Origin: Qipengyuania_B sp965214525
Lineage (GTDB): Bacteria; Pseudomonadota; Alphaproteobacteria; Sphingomonadales; Sphingomonadaceae
Length of the DNA: 64,000 bases
NCBI GenBank assembly: GCA_965214525.1
Contig: OZ243959.1
Coordinates: 248,001-312,000 of the forward strand
Direction of reading: 5' to 3'
The notes beneath the pieces were generated by a model. The model ran no database searches, was not told the DNA's origin, and was given only the letters and a program-made list of their open reading frames with translations. Below are positions 51,982 through 60,596 of the stretch, piece after piece (the stretch's first letter is position 1; every line of letters starts with the position of its first letter). Position numbers and translations under genes: made by a program.

Positions 51982-51997
51982 GGTACGGTGCCGTACC
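51982..51997. repeat. 7-2-7 inverted repeat GGTACGG-TG-CCGTACC
   Basis: A perfect 7-base-pair inverted repeat with a 2-base centre, 14 bases after the thioesterase gene and about 100 bases before the DUF4394 gene. There is no T-run, so it is not a good terminator. It could be an operator for the following PEP-CTERM gene. Confidence 0.4.
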
Positions 51998-52097
51998 TGA
52001 AGGTCGTAATTCCACAAAGAAATGGTTAATTTCCATTAAATGCGATACATCGTTCTCGATTCGAAGGACGGGCGGATCGCAACCGGGGAGTAATCAT

Positions 52098-52940
52098 ATG
52101 AAGAATATTCTGACTGCCATCGTCGCGACCACTCTTGTTTCGACTGGTGCAAACGCAGCAACCGTCGTCGGCGTGGACGAGAACAACAATCTGGTTCAGT
52201 TTGACTCGAGTACTCCAGAGGTTTTCACAAGCAGCGTTACAATCACCGGTACTACCGCCAATTTCTTAGCGCTGGATTTTCGCGACAGTGATGGGTTACT
52301 TTACGGTCTGGCCGACGATCTGCGGGTCTACACCTTGGATGCCATTTCCGGCCTTGCAACCGCGGTGACTGATGTTCTCGATGTCACCGGCTCCAATTTC
52401 GGGTTCGATTTCAACACCGTTGTCGACAAGATCCGACTGGTCAGCAACAATGACAACAATTACGTAATCGATGTCGAGGCCGGCTCCGCGACGCGGTTTA
52501 CCGACGTCGCTTTTGCGGCGGGCGATCCCAATGCGGGAACGGACCCGCAGGTCGCTGGAAACGCCTATATTCACAGCACGGCGAGCCAGTTCGCCATAGA
52601 TACCAACACCGATTCCTTGGTCACGCAAGCAAACAACGCGGGAACTCTTACGACGGTTGGATCGCTCGGTATTCCGGTGGGTCCGCGCGTGGGATTCGAT
52701 ATCGATTTCGATGGAACGGGCTATCTATCGGACGTGAATGCGTTTCACACAGTAAACCTCAATACTGGTCAGGCTACGTTCGTCGGAAATACGCAGCGTG
52801 CGGTGTTCGGCATTGCCATCGCTCCTATGGGAGCGGTTCCCGAACCGGCCACATGGCTCATGATGCTGCTCGGTTTTGGCGGCATCGGCTTGATGATGCG
52901 GCGTGACAAGGTCACCAGCATGAGCGTCAGCTACGCGTAA
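52098..52940 (+). CDS. DUF4394 protein with PEPxxWA-CTERM signal
   Basis: 280 residues. A signal peptide ends at TGANAAT. The body is a DUF4394 domain with NFLALDFRDSDGLLYGL, FGFDFNTVVDKIRLVSN and GDPNAGTDPQVAGNAYIH, probably a beta-propeller-like repeat fold. The C terminus has VPEPATWLMMLLGFGGIG and RRDK, the PEPxxWA-CTERM sorting signal. It should be a secreted or surface protein processed by an exosortase encoded elsewhere. GGGGAG precedes the ATG. A strong terminator follows. Molecular function unknown. Confidence 0.87.
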   Translation: MKNILTAIVATTLVSTGANAATVVGVDENNNLVQFDSSTPEVFTSSVTITGTTANFLALDFRDSDGLLYGLADDLRVYTLDAISGLATAVTDVLDVTGSNFGFDFNTVVDKIRLVSNNDNNYVIDVEAGSATRFTDVAFAAGDPNAGTDPQVAGNAYIHSTASQFAIDTNTDSLVTQANNAGTLTTVGSLGIPVGPRVGFDIDFDGTGYLSDVNAFHTVNLNTGQATFVGNTQRAVFGIAIAPMGAVPEPATWLMMLLGFGGIGLMMRRDKVTSMSVSYA

Positions 52941-52955
52941 TCTTTGTATCGTCAG

Positions 52956-52990
52956 ACCGTGCGCCTCGAAACGGGGCGCACGGTTTTTTT
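52956..52990 (+). terminator. Rho-independent terminator after the DUF4394 gene
   Basis: A 10-base-pair stem, ACCGTGCGCC pairing with GGCGCACGGT, with a 9-base loop and a run of seven T. It isolates the PEP-CTERM gene from rbfA. Confidence 0.93.
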
Positions 52991-53063
52991 GCAAGGGTGA
53001 ATGGCGCCGCCTTGCATACGTCCTTGACTAACCGCATGGTTTCTCGATGGACCTTATCGTCTA

Positions 53064-53462
53064 ATGCCCCGCGTTCAATCCACGCCCGAGCAGCAATCGG
53101 TCCGCGTCCTGAAGGTTGGCGAGCGCGTGCGGCATATCCTGTCCGAATTGCTGGCCCGCGGCGAAGTTCACGACGACACCTTGTCTGCCACCACCCTCAG
53201 CGTGACCGAGGTCCGCATGACGCCGGATTTGCGGAACGCGACCGCTTACGTCAAACCCCTGCTGGTCGATGACGATGCCGCCGTGATCAAGGCGCTGCGT
53301 ACCCATACGGCATTTCTGCAACGCGAGGTTGCCAAGCGATTGGCGCTGAAATCGGCTCCGAAGCTGAAATTCAAGCCGGATGAGAGTTTCGACGAAGCCA
53401 GCCGGATCGAACGGCTGCTGTCCGACCCTAAGGTTGCGCGCGACCTGTCGGACGATGACTGA
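53064..53462 (+). CDS. rbfA: Ribosome-binding factor A
   Basis: 132 residues, KH-like RbfA fold. It has RVLKVGERVRHILSELLARGE, LSVTEVRMTPDLRNATAYV and LKSAPKLKFKPDESFDEASRI. It assists 16S rRNA 5'-end maturation in the 30S subunit. In most genomes it directly follows infB; here a thioesterase and a PEP-CTERM gene with terminator lie between, so rbfA needs its own promoter in 52991-53063. Confidence 0.95.
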   Translation: MPRVQSTPEQQSVRVLKVGERVRHILSELLARGEVHDDTLSATTLSVTEVRMTPDLRNATAYVKPLLVDDDAAVIKALRTHTAFLQREVAKRLALKSAPKLKFKPDESFDEASRIERLLSDPKVARDLSDDD

Positions 53463-53510
53463 CGTTTCTATAAGGTGATCAAGCACCCCGCGAACATGAA
53501 GGAGAAGTCC

Positions 53511-54416
53511 GTGATCGAAGCTTTGCGCACACCCGACGAACGGTTCGACAATCTGCCCGGCTATGCCTTCGCGCCTAACTATATCGCGACGCTGCCTCGG
53601 TATGAGGGGCTGCGGGTGCATTACCTCGACGAAACCGGCCCGAGCGACGGCACCCAGACAGGGGAGACATTCCTCTGCCTTCACGGGCAACCCAGTTGGT
53701 CGTATCTCTACCGCAAGATGATCCCCGTGTTCACGGCGGCGGGGGGAAGGGTCATTGCGCCCGACCTGCTCGGCTTTGGCAAAAGCGACAAGCCGACGGA
53801 CGATGCGATCTATACCTATTCCTTCCACCGCAACATGCTGATGGAGTTCATCGAGGCACTGGATCTCACGAACATCACGCTGGTGTGTCAGGATTGGGGC
53901 GGTATCCTCGGGTTGACGCTCGTGCCGCAGATAGCGGACAGGTTCAGTCGCCTCATCGTCATGAACACGGCTATTCCTGTAGGTGACAACCCGGGGAAAG
54001 GGTTTGAGGATTGGCGCGCATTCAATCGCACTCAACGCGATCTGGATGTGGCTGCCCTGTTCAAACGCTCGGTGCCCGGCATTACCGACGCACAAGCGGC
54101 TGCCTATGGTGCCCCGTTTCCCGATGTAACATACAAAGCAGGCGTGCGGCGCTTCCCCGATCTGGTCATGACCGATCCGGCGATGGAGGGCGTGAAGGAA
54201 GCCAAACGGGCTCGCGAGTTCTGGCGTGATGAATGGTCCGGGAAGAGCTTCATGGCCATCGGCATGCAGGATCCGGTTCTGGGGCCGCCGGCAATGCGGC
54301 AATTGCAGCGAATTATCCGCAACTGCCCCTCGCCCATGGAATTGGACGAGGCGGGCCATTTCGTGCAGGAGCATGGCGAACCGGTCGCAAGAGCGGCATT
54401 GCAGCATTTCGGCTAG
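53511..54416 (+). CDS. Haloalkane dehalogenase, DhlA-like (subfamily I)
   Basis: A 301-residue alpha/beta hydrolase. Nucleophile D128 lies in VCQDWGG, with halide-stabilising W129 and a second Trp, W168, in the cap (GFEDWRAF). The acid is D254 (AIGMQDPVLGP) and the base H283 (AGHFVQEHG). The oxyanion region is CLHGQPSWSYLYRKMIPVF. The placement of catalytic residues fits HLD-I enzymes such as DhlA, which hydrolyse halogenated alkanes to alcohol plus halide. GTG at 53511 is chosen: AAGGAG lies 6 bases upstream and the N terminus MIEALRTPDERFDNL matches DhlA. It sits between rbfA and an M50 protease gene. Natural substrate unknown. Confidence 0.9.
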   Translation: MIEALRTPDERFDNLPGYAFAPNYIATLPRYEGLRVHYLDETGPSDGTQTGETFLCLHGQPSWSYLYRKMIPVFTAAGGRVIAPDLLGFGKSDKPTDDAIYTYSFHRNMLMEFIEALDLTNITLVCQDWGGILGLTLVPQIADRFSRLIVMNTAIPVGDNPGKGFEDWRAFNRTQRDLDVAALFKRSVPGITDAQAAAYGAPFPDVTYKAGVRRFPDLVMTDPAMEGVKEAKRAREFWRDEWSGKSFMAIGMQDPVLGPPAMRQLQRIIRNCPSPMELDEAGHFVQEHGEPVARAALQHFG

Positions 54417-54457
54417 GAAAGCTGGCGCGGCGAAAGCGGGCTTCCTATCTAGCGAAG

Positions 54458-55174
54458 ATGCCCGAAACCCTGACGCTGGCTTTCCTCTTGATACCGTGCC
54501 TGATCGTCGCCATCGTTTTCCATGAGGTGGCGCATGGCTGGGTTGCCTATATGCTGGGCGATCCGACCGCGAAGAACAAGCGCCGGTTGACGTTGAACCC
54601 TATCCGTCACGTCGATCCGATCGGCACCCTTGCCGTTCCGCTGGCGCTGGCATTGTTGAAGGGACCAATCTTCGGTTGGGCGAAACCGGTGCCGGTGCGT
54701 AAGGACCGGCTGAACAATCCGCGCTGGGGTATGGTGCTGGTAGCCGCCGCCGGACCGGGATCGAACTTCATCATGGCTCTGGTGGCGGCTATTTTACTGG
54801 GCTTCGTCATGCCGCAGGGCGCGCTGTTCGCGGTGGCCGATGCGGGAATTCCGGTGGTGTTCGACAATAGCGGCGGGGCGGCCTTGCTGGCGACGGGGCT
54901 GTTCTTCTTCCTGCTCATCAACATTTTCATCGCCTTGTTCAACCTGCTGCCCATCCCGCCATTCGATGGTTCGCATATCGTCGAAGGGCTGCTGCCGCGC
55001 AAACTGGCAACCTCCTACGGAAAGTTGCGGGGGTTGGGCATGGCGCTGTTTTTCGCATTGATCGCCCTGACCTGGTTCGCGCCTGAGATCGGGGTTATCG
55101 AAAAATTGATACTGCCTCCGGTGGAATGGTTGAGTGCATCCTACCTGCAGATCACGTCTGCAATCGCTTCCTGA
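54458..55174 (+). CDS. Site-2 protease family (M50) metalloprotease
   Basis: 238 residues, polytopic. The zinc motif HEVAHGWVAYMLGD is in the first helix (HExxH, about 22-26) and the third ligand in NLLPIPPFDGSH. There is no PDZ domain, so it belongs to the short archaeal/bacterial Rip-like group. It likely cleaves membrane-spanning substrates. ATG at 54458 gives MPETLTLAF. The 3' end overlaps the opposite-strand glpD gene by 23 bases. Confidence 0.9.
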   Translation: MPETLTLAFLLIPCLIVAIVFHEVAHGWVAYMLGDPTAKNKRRLTLNPIRHVDPIGTLAVPLALALLKGPIFGWAKPVPVRKDRLNNPRWGMVLVAAAGPGSNFIMALVAAILLGFVMPQGALFAVADAGIPVVFDNSGGAALLATGLFFFLLINIFIALFNLLPIPPFDGSHIVEGLLPRKLATSYGKLRGLGMALFFALIALTWFAPEIGVIEKLILPPVEWLSASYLQITSAIAS

Positions 55175-56681
55175 GTGCCGGGATGTCGCGCGGTTGCGCG
55201 ATCCAATTCTCCAACCGATCCTTCGCGTCCTCCGGCAAATGCAGCCCGAGCTTGCTGCGCCGCCAAAGGATATCATCGGCCGTCTTGGCAAACTCTTCGG
55301 TTATCAGGTAGGCCACTTCCGCGGCATACAGGCTGCCGCCGAAATGCGAGCCCAGGTCGTCAAAACCATCCGCTCCGTCCAGGATACGCACTACGCGCTT
55401 GCCGTAAGCGCGGACGAGGCGATGCAGCCAGTGTTGAGGAAACCACGGATAGGCTTTGCGATACCGTTCCATCAGGTTCACGAAGCCGTCGGGCTGAAAG
55501 TCGCCGCCCGGCAGGCTGCCGGTGCTCGACCAGCGGGATGCCGACGATATGCCGACGGTCGCCAATTGCGCCAGCGCATGCTCGGCGAGCTTACGGAAAG
55601 TGGTGATCTTCCCCCCGAACACAGACAGGATAGGCGGTTCGCCTGCGCTTCCGCCCTCCAGTTCGATCGTGTAATCGCGCGTGACGGTCGAATTGCTGCT
55701 GGCCTTGTCGTCATACAGCGGTCGCACGCCTGAATAGGACGAGACCGCATCGTCTGGCATAACATCTGCCGCGAGGTATTCGTTGACCGCTGCGCAGATA
55801 TAGCGCGCCTCGTGATCTGAGATCACGACGTCGTTGGGGTCGCCGTCGAATGCCTCGTCCGTCGTGCCGAGCAGCGTGTAGTTGTATTCGTAGGGGATCG
55901 TGAACACGATCCGTCCGTCGCCGTGCTGAAAGATATAGGCATGTTCGCCGTCGTAAAGGCGCGGTACGATGAGGTGGCTGCCTTTGACCAGCCGTAGGTT
56001 GCGATGTTCCTCGTCGGGTAATGCCTGCTTCAAAACCGTATCGACCCACGGTCCAGCGGCATTTACGACTGCGCGTGCCTTTACGTCGTAACGACCCGAC
56101 CCGTCTGGCGAGATGGTCGCGGTCCAGACATCGCCATCTCTGGCAAGGGCGGTACATGGGGCGCGTGTCTCGATATGCGCGCCCATGTTGCGGGCATCCA
56201 TCGCATTGAGAATTACCAACCTGGAATCCTCGACCCAACAATCGGAATATTCGAAACCGCGCGTCAGGCGGGTGTCCAGAATGTTCGAATGCGGTGGCTT
56301 CGTGAGGTCGATCCGCCGTGTCCCCGGCAGGATCTTGCGGCCGCCCAGATTGTCGTACAGGAACAACCCCAGCCGCAGGAGCCACGCCGGACGCAAACCC
56401 CGATGGTGGGGCAAGACGAACCGCAGCGGCCATACGATATGCGGCGCCATGCACAGCAACACTTCGCGTTCCTTCAAAGCCTCGCGTACCAGGCGGAACT
56501 CGTATTGCTCCAGATAGCGCAAACCGCCATGAATGAGCTTCGTGCTGGCCGATGAGGTGTGCTGGCCGAGATCGTCCTTTTCCACCAGCAGCACGTCGAG
56601 GCCGCGCCCGGCGGCTTCCCGCGCTATGCCGGCTCCGTTGATACCCCCGCCAATGACGAGGATGTCGTAAATTTTCTGCAT
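55152..56681 (-). CDS. glpD: Glycerol-3-phosphate dehydrogenase (aerobic, FAD)
   Basis: 509 residues. The FAD-binding N terminus is YDILVIGGGINGAGIAREAAGRG, followed by EKDDLGQHTSSASTKLIHGGLRY. A C-terminal DAO_C domain follows (VFGGKITTFRKLAEHAL). It oxidises sn-glycerol-3-phosphate to DHAP at the membrane, feeding quinone. No glpF or glpK nearby. ATG at 56679-56681; divergent from truB with only 55 bases between starts. Confidence 0.96.
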   Translation of the reverse strand: MQKIYDILVIGGGINGAGIAREAAGRGLDVLLVEKDDLGQHTSSASTKLIHGGLRYLEQYEFRLVREALKEREVLLCMAPHIVWPLRFVLPHHRGLRPAWLLRLGLFLYDNLGGRKILPGTRRIDLTKPPHSNILDTRLTRGFEYSDCWVEDSRLVILNAMDARNMGAHIETRAPCTALARDGDVWTATISPDGSGRYDVKARAVVNAAGPWVDTVLKQALPDEEHRNLRLVKGSHLIVPRLYDGEHAYIFQHGDGRIVFTIPYEYNYTLLGTTDEAFDGDPNDVVISDHEARYICAAVNEYLAADVMPDDAVSSYSGVRPLYDDKASSNSTVTRDYTIELEGGSAGEPPILSVFGGKITTFRKLAEHALAQLATVGISSASRWSSTGSLPGGDFQPDGFVNLMERYRKAYPWFPQHWLHRLVRAYGKRVVRILDGADGFDDLGSHFGGSLYAAEVAYLITEEFAKTADDILWRRSKLGLHLPEDAKDRLENWIAQPRDIPALRKRLQT

Positions 56682-56736
56682 GCTGGCCACCGCAAGACTG
56701 TATGGAACTTGCGACCCGACATGGCTAGACCGAACT

Positions 56737-57738
56737 ATGCCCGACGATCCCAGACCCACGCCCCACGGTTGGATAGTGCTGGATAAACCGGCGGGCATGG
56801 GATCGACGCAGGCGGTCGGCGCGGTTAAGCGCAATCTGCGCGAGGCGGGGTACGGCAAGGTCAAGGTCGGGCACGGGGGCACGCTCGATCCGCTCGCGGA
56901 AGGGATACTGCCCATCGCCATCGGCGAAGCGACCAAACTGGCCGGGCGCTTGCTTGATGCCAGCAAGGCGTACGCCTTCACGATCCAGTTCGGCGAGGAA
57001 ACCGATACGCTGGATGGCGAAGGCGAAGTGGTCGCGCGGTCGAGCCGGCGTCCGCCGATGCTGGCGATTGCCGGCGTACTGGATCATTTCATCGGACCCA
57101 TCGAGCAGTTGCCGCCGGCCTATTCGGCGATCAAGGTCGATGGCAAGCGCGCCTATGACCGGGCCCGTTCAGGCGAAGATGTGGCCATGCAAGCCCGCAC
57201 CGTGACCGTGTATTCGCTGTCTCCGCTCGGCATCAGGGAGGGGCAGGGTCCGGAGAGCACCTTTGCCACCACCGCCGGGCGTCCCGACCCATTCGATCCC
57301 GCTGCGCCCCTGGAACTGGCGGACAGCGTTACCCTTGCGGCCGAAGTCAGCAAGGGCACATATATCCGCTCGCTCGCTCGCGATATCGCCCGCGCCCTTG
57401 GCACGCTTGGCCATGTGACCTATCTCAGGCGAACCAGAGCCGGTCCGTTCGACGAAGCGTCGGCGATTTCGCTGGACTTATTGAACCAGATCGGCAAGGG
57501 GGCGGCACTTCACGACCACCTCCTGCCGCTGGAGGCTGGGCTGGACGACATCCCGGCCCTTCCCCTCGATCCGGAAAGCGCGCAGGCGGTCCGCCAGGGC
57601 CGGGTCATCTCTGGATTGCCCCCGATCGATGGGCTGCATCTCGCAAAACTGGGCGCTGTTCCGGTGGCGCTGATGCAAGTCGAACGGGGTACGGCCAAGG
57701 TCGTACGGGGCTTCAACATCAAGGATGTCGCGGAGTAG
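56737..57738 (+). CDS. truB: tRNA pseudouridine-55 synthase TruB
   Basis: 333 residues. It has GWIVLDKPAGMGSTQAVGAV, the catalytic block KVGHGGTLDPLAEGILPIAIG (Asp in TLDP) and the substrate loop QLPPAYSAIKVDGKRAYDRAR. It makes pseudouridine 55 in the T loop of tRNA. HGGTLDP replaces the common HAGTLDP, a conservative change. The middle has a short insertion (about 180-200). rpsO follows after 3 bases. Confidence 0.95.
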   Translation: MPDDPRPTPHGWIVLDKPAGMGSTQAVGAVKRNLREAGYGKVKVGHGGTLDPLAEGILPIAIGEATKLAGRLLDASKAYAFTIQFGEETDTLDGEGEVVARSSRRPPMLAIAGVLDHFIGPIEQLPPAYSAIKVDGKRAYDRARSGEDVAMQARTVTVYSLSPLGIREGQGPESTFATTAGRPDPFDPAAPLELADSVTLAAEVSKGTYIRSLARDIARALGTLGHVTYLRRTRAGPFDEASAISLDLLNQIGKGAALHDHLLPLEAGLDDIPALPLDPESAQAVRQGRVISGLPPIDGLHLAKLGAVPVALMQVERGTAKVVRGFNIKDVAE

Positions 57739-57741
57739 CAT

Positions 57742-58011
57742 ATGACCATTACCGCAGAGAAGAAGCAGGAAGTCATCAAGGAAAACGCGCAGCATGACGG
57801 CGATACAGGTTCGCCTGAAGTGCAGGTCGCGATCCTGACGGAACGTATTCGTAACCTGACCGAGCATTTCAAGGATCATCACAAGGACCACCATTCACGT
57901 CGTGGTCTGTTGATGATGGTGAACCAGCGGCGCAATCTGCTGGCCTATCTGAAGAAGGTCGATCTGCAGCGGTACAACGCCCTGATCCAGAAGCTCGGGC
58001 TTCGGAAATAA
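57742..58011 (+). CDS. rpsO: 30S ribosomal protein S15
   Basis: 89 residues, family standard length. It has TGSPEVQVAILTERIRNLTEHF, then HHSRRGLLMMVNQRRNLLAYLKK. It binds the central domain of 16S rRNA and often represses its own mRNA. It is tightly linked to truB and followed by a hairpin and pnp. Confidence 0.98.
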   Translation: MTITAEKKQEVIKENAQHDGDTGSPEVQVAILTERIRNLTEHFKDHHKDHHSRRGLLMMVNQRRNLLAYLKKVDLQRYNALIQKLGLRK

Positions 58012-58020
58012 GGAAGTTGA

Positions 58021-58052
58021 GGCGGCGCCTGATTGGGGCGCCGCTTCTGTTT
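58021..58052 (+). terminator. Hairpin between rpsO and pnp
   Basis: The stem GCGGCGCC pairs with GGCGCCGC around a 7-base loop, followed by TTCTGTTT. It is probably a leaky terminator or RNase processing site, as in other rpsO-pnp operons. The remaining spacer to 58191 may hold the pnp leader. Confidence 0.75.
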
Positions 58053-58191
58053 AAGGGGCATGGCCTCGCAATTCGGCGAAGCACGCCTTGGGGCCTCGTT
58101 AGACGCCCCGTAGCGGACCGGGACGATTTACCCGGAAAAAGTAGGCCCGCTGGCGCAATCTGGCGCCGACGGTTCAATCCAAGGAAATTAC

Positions 58192-60513
58192 ATGTTCGAT
58201 ATGAAGAAAGTTGAGCTGGAATGGGGCGGGAAAACCCTCACTCTGGAAACCGGTCGCATCGCTCGCCAGGCTGATGGCGCGGTGTTGGCGACATACGGAG
58301 AGACTGTCGTGCTGTGCGCGGTGACTGCCGCGCGCTCGGTCAAGGAAGGGCAGGATTTCTTCCCCCTTACCGTTCATTACCAGGAAAAGTTCTCGGCCGC
58401 GGGGCGCATCCCCGGTGGGTTCTTCAAGCGCGAAGGCCGCGCGACGGAGAAGGAGACGCTGACCAGCCGCCTGATCGACCGCCCGGTGCGGCCGCTCTTT
58501 CCGGAAGGTTTCTACAACGAGATCAACGTCATTGCGCAGGTACTTTCCTATGACGGCGAGACCGAGCCTGACATCGTCGCCATGATTGCGGCATCGGCGG
58601 CGCTGACCATTTCGGGGGTGCCTTTCATGGGACCAATTGGAGCGGCCCGCGTCGGATTCCGGAATGGCGAATACCAGTTGAACCCGTCGCTATCCAGCGC
58701 GCTCGACGAGGAAGGCAGGCTCGACCTAGTCGTAGCAGCCACGCGCGACGCAGTGATGATGGTCGAATCCGAAGCCAAGGAATTGACCGAGGACGAGATG
58801 CTGGGCGCTGTCACCTTCGCGCATGAGGAAGCGCGCAAGGTCATCGATGCGATCATCGACCTTGCCGAACAGGCCGCCAAGGAGCCCTGGGAATTGCAGC
58901 CGGTCGAAGACAAGTCCGCGACGCTCGAGGAATTGCGCGCACTAATCGGCGATGATCTGGCGGCGGCTTACAAGATCACCGACAAAGGCGATCGCCAGGA
59001 TGCAGTGAATGCTGCGCGCACCAAAGCCCGTGAGCATTACGAGAACCTGGATCATGCCGATCCGGCGGAATATCTTGGCAAGCTGAAGCTCGTCAAGAAG
59101 CTCGAAAGCGATGTCGTGCGCAAGGCCATCCTGAAGGACGGACAGCGGATCGACGGACGCAAGGTCGATCAGGTTCGCCCGATTGAAGCGATGGTTGGCC
59201 TATTGCCGCGTACCCACGGTTCGGCGCTTTTCACGCGGGGCGAGACCCAGGCGATCTGCACCACCACGCTGGGCACCAAGGATGCCGAGCAGATGATCGA
59301 CGGCTTGGAAGGGCTCTCCTACAGTCCCTTCATGCTGCACTATAACTTCCCGCCCTATTCGGTCGGCGAAGTAGGCCGGTTCGGCTTTACCAGCCGGCGC
59401 GAGACCGGACATGGAAAGCTCGCCTGGCGTGCGCTGCATCCCGTGCTGCCCAGCCATGAGGATTTCCCCTACACCATCCGAATTTTGTCCGACATCACGG
59501 AGAGCAACGGCTCATCCTCGATGGCGACGGTATGCGGTGGGTGCCTGTCCATGATGGATGCGGGCGTGCCGATCGAGCGGCCGGTATCCGGCATCGCGAT
59601 GGGCCTGATCCTGGAAGGGGACGACTTCACCGTGCTGTCCGATATCCTGGGTGATGAGGATCACCTTGGCGATATGGATTTCAAGGTGGCCGGGTCAGAA
59701 AAGGGGATTACCTCGCTTCAGATGGACATTAAGGTCACGGGCATCACGCGCGAAATCATGGCCAAGGCGCTCGATCAGGCGAAAGAAGGCCGTGCCCATA
59801 TCCTTGAAGAGATGAACAAGGCGCTGGGTTCTGCTCGTACCGACGTTTCGAAGCATGCTCCCCGAATTGAGACCATCAGCATTGACAAGTCCAAGATCCG
59901 GGACGTCATCGGCACGGGCGGCAAGGTCATCCGCGAGATCGTTGCGGAGACGGGCGCGAAGGTGGATATCGATGATGAGGGGATCATCAAGATCAGCTCG
60001 TCCGACAGTGACCAGATCGAGGCTGCGAAGAAGTGGATTCTCGGGATTGTCGAGGAGACCGAAGTTGGCAAGATCTACGACGGCAAGGTCGTCAACATCG
60101 TCGACTTTGGAGCGTTCGTGAACTTCATGGGCGGCAAGGACGGACTGGTCCACGTGTCGGAAATGAAGAACGAGCGGGTCGAGAAGCCGACCGATGTCGT
60201 GTCCGAAGGGCAGGACGTGAAGGTCAAGGTGCTCGAGATCGATCAGCGCGGCAAGGTGCGCTTGTCGATGCGCGTGGTCGACCAGGAAACCGGCGAAGAA
60301 CTGGAAGATACCCGTCCGCCCCGCGAACCGCGAGGCGACAAGGGCGGCGACCGTGACGGCGGACGCGGTGGGCGCGGCGGCGACCGGCGCGGGCCGCGCT
60401 CCGATAGGGGCGGTCGGGGTGGCCGTGGCGGCGGCGGTGGTCGCGATCGCGATGGCGGCAACCGGAACGAAGGCGGCGATAGCAACCACGTTCCGGACTT
60501 CCTGAAGGACTGA
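58192..60513 (+). CDS. pnp: Polyribonucleotide nucleotidyltransferase with extended RGG-type tail
   Basis: 773 residues. Two RNase PH domains (HYQEKFSAAGRIPGGFFKRE; FTRGETQAICTTTLGT), a KH domain (IRDVIGTGGKVIREI) and an S1 domain (GKVVNIVDFGAFVNFMGGKD) are present. The C-terminal tail of about 65 residues is rich in Gly, Arg and Asp (RGG/RGGDR repeats) and ends VPDFLKD, longer than in most PNPases. It degrades RNA phosphorolytically. The tail probably binds RNA or RNase E, which is inferred. A strong terminator follows. Confidence 0.97.
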   Translation: MFDMKKVELEWGGKTLTLETGRIARQADGAVLATYGETVVLCAVTAARSVKEGQDFFPLTVHYQEKFSAAGRIPGGFFKREGRATEKETLTSRLIDRPVRPLFPEGFYNEINVIAQVLSYDGETEPDIVAMIAASAALTISGVPFMGPIGAARVGFRNGEYQLNPSLSSALDEEGRLDLVVAATRDAVMMVESEAKELTEDEMLGAVTFAHEEARKVIDAIIDLAEQAAKEPWELQPVEDKSATLEELRALIGDDLAAAYKITDKGDRQDAVNAARTKAREHYENLDHADPAEYLGKLKLVKKLESDVVRKAILKDGQRIDGRKVDQVRPIEAMVGLLPRTHGSALFTRGETQAICTTTLGTKDAEQMIDGLEGLSYSPFMLHYNFPPYSVGEVGRFGFTSRRETGHGKLAWRALHPVLPSHEDFPYTIRILSDITESNGSSSMATVCGGCLSMMDAGVPIERPVSGIAMGLILEGDDFTVLSDILGDEDHLGDMDFKVAGSEKGITSLQMDIKVTGITREIMAKALDQAKEGRAHILEEMNKALGSARTDVSKHAPRIETISIDKSKIRDVIGTGGKVIREIVAETGAKVDIDDEGIIKISSSDSDQIEAAKKWILGIVEETEVGKIYDGKVVNIVDFGAFVNFMGGKDGLVHVSEMKNERVEKPTDVVSEGQDVKVKVLEIDQRGKVRLSMRVVDQETGEELEDTRPPREPRGDKGGDRDGGRGGRGGDRRGPRSDRGGRGGRGGGGGRDRDGGNRNEGGDSNHVPDFLKD

Positions 60514-60535
60514 TACGTATTACAATTTGGAAAAT

Positions 60536-60570
60536 GGGCCGCGTGGGTACAAACCTTCGCGGCCCTTTTT
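60536..60570 (+). terminator. Rho-independent terminator after pnp
   Basis: The stem GGGCCGCG pairs with CGCGGCCC around a 14-base loop, followed by TTTTT. It lies 22 bases after the pnp stop. Confidence 0.92.
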
Positions 60571-60596
60571 GCGCCTGCTTGCTATCCCGCAGTAGG

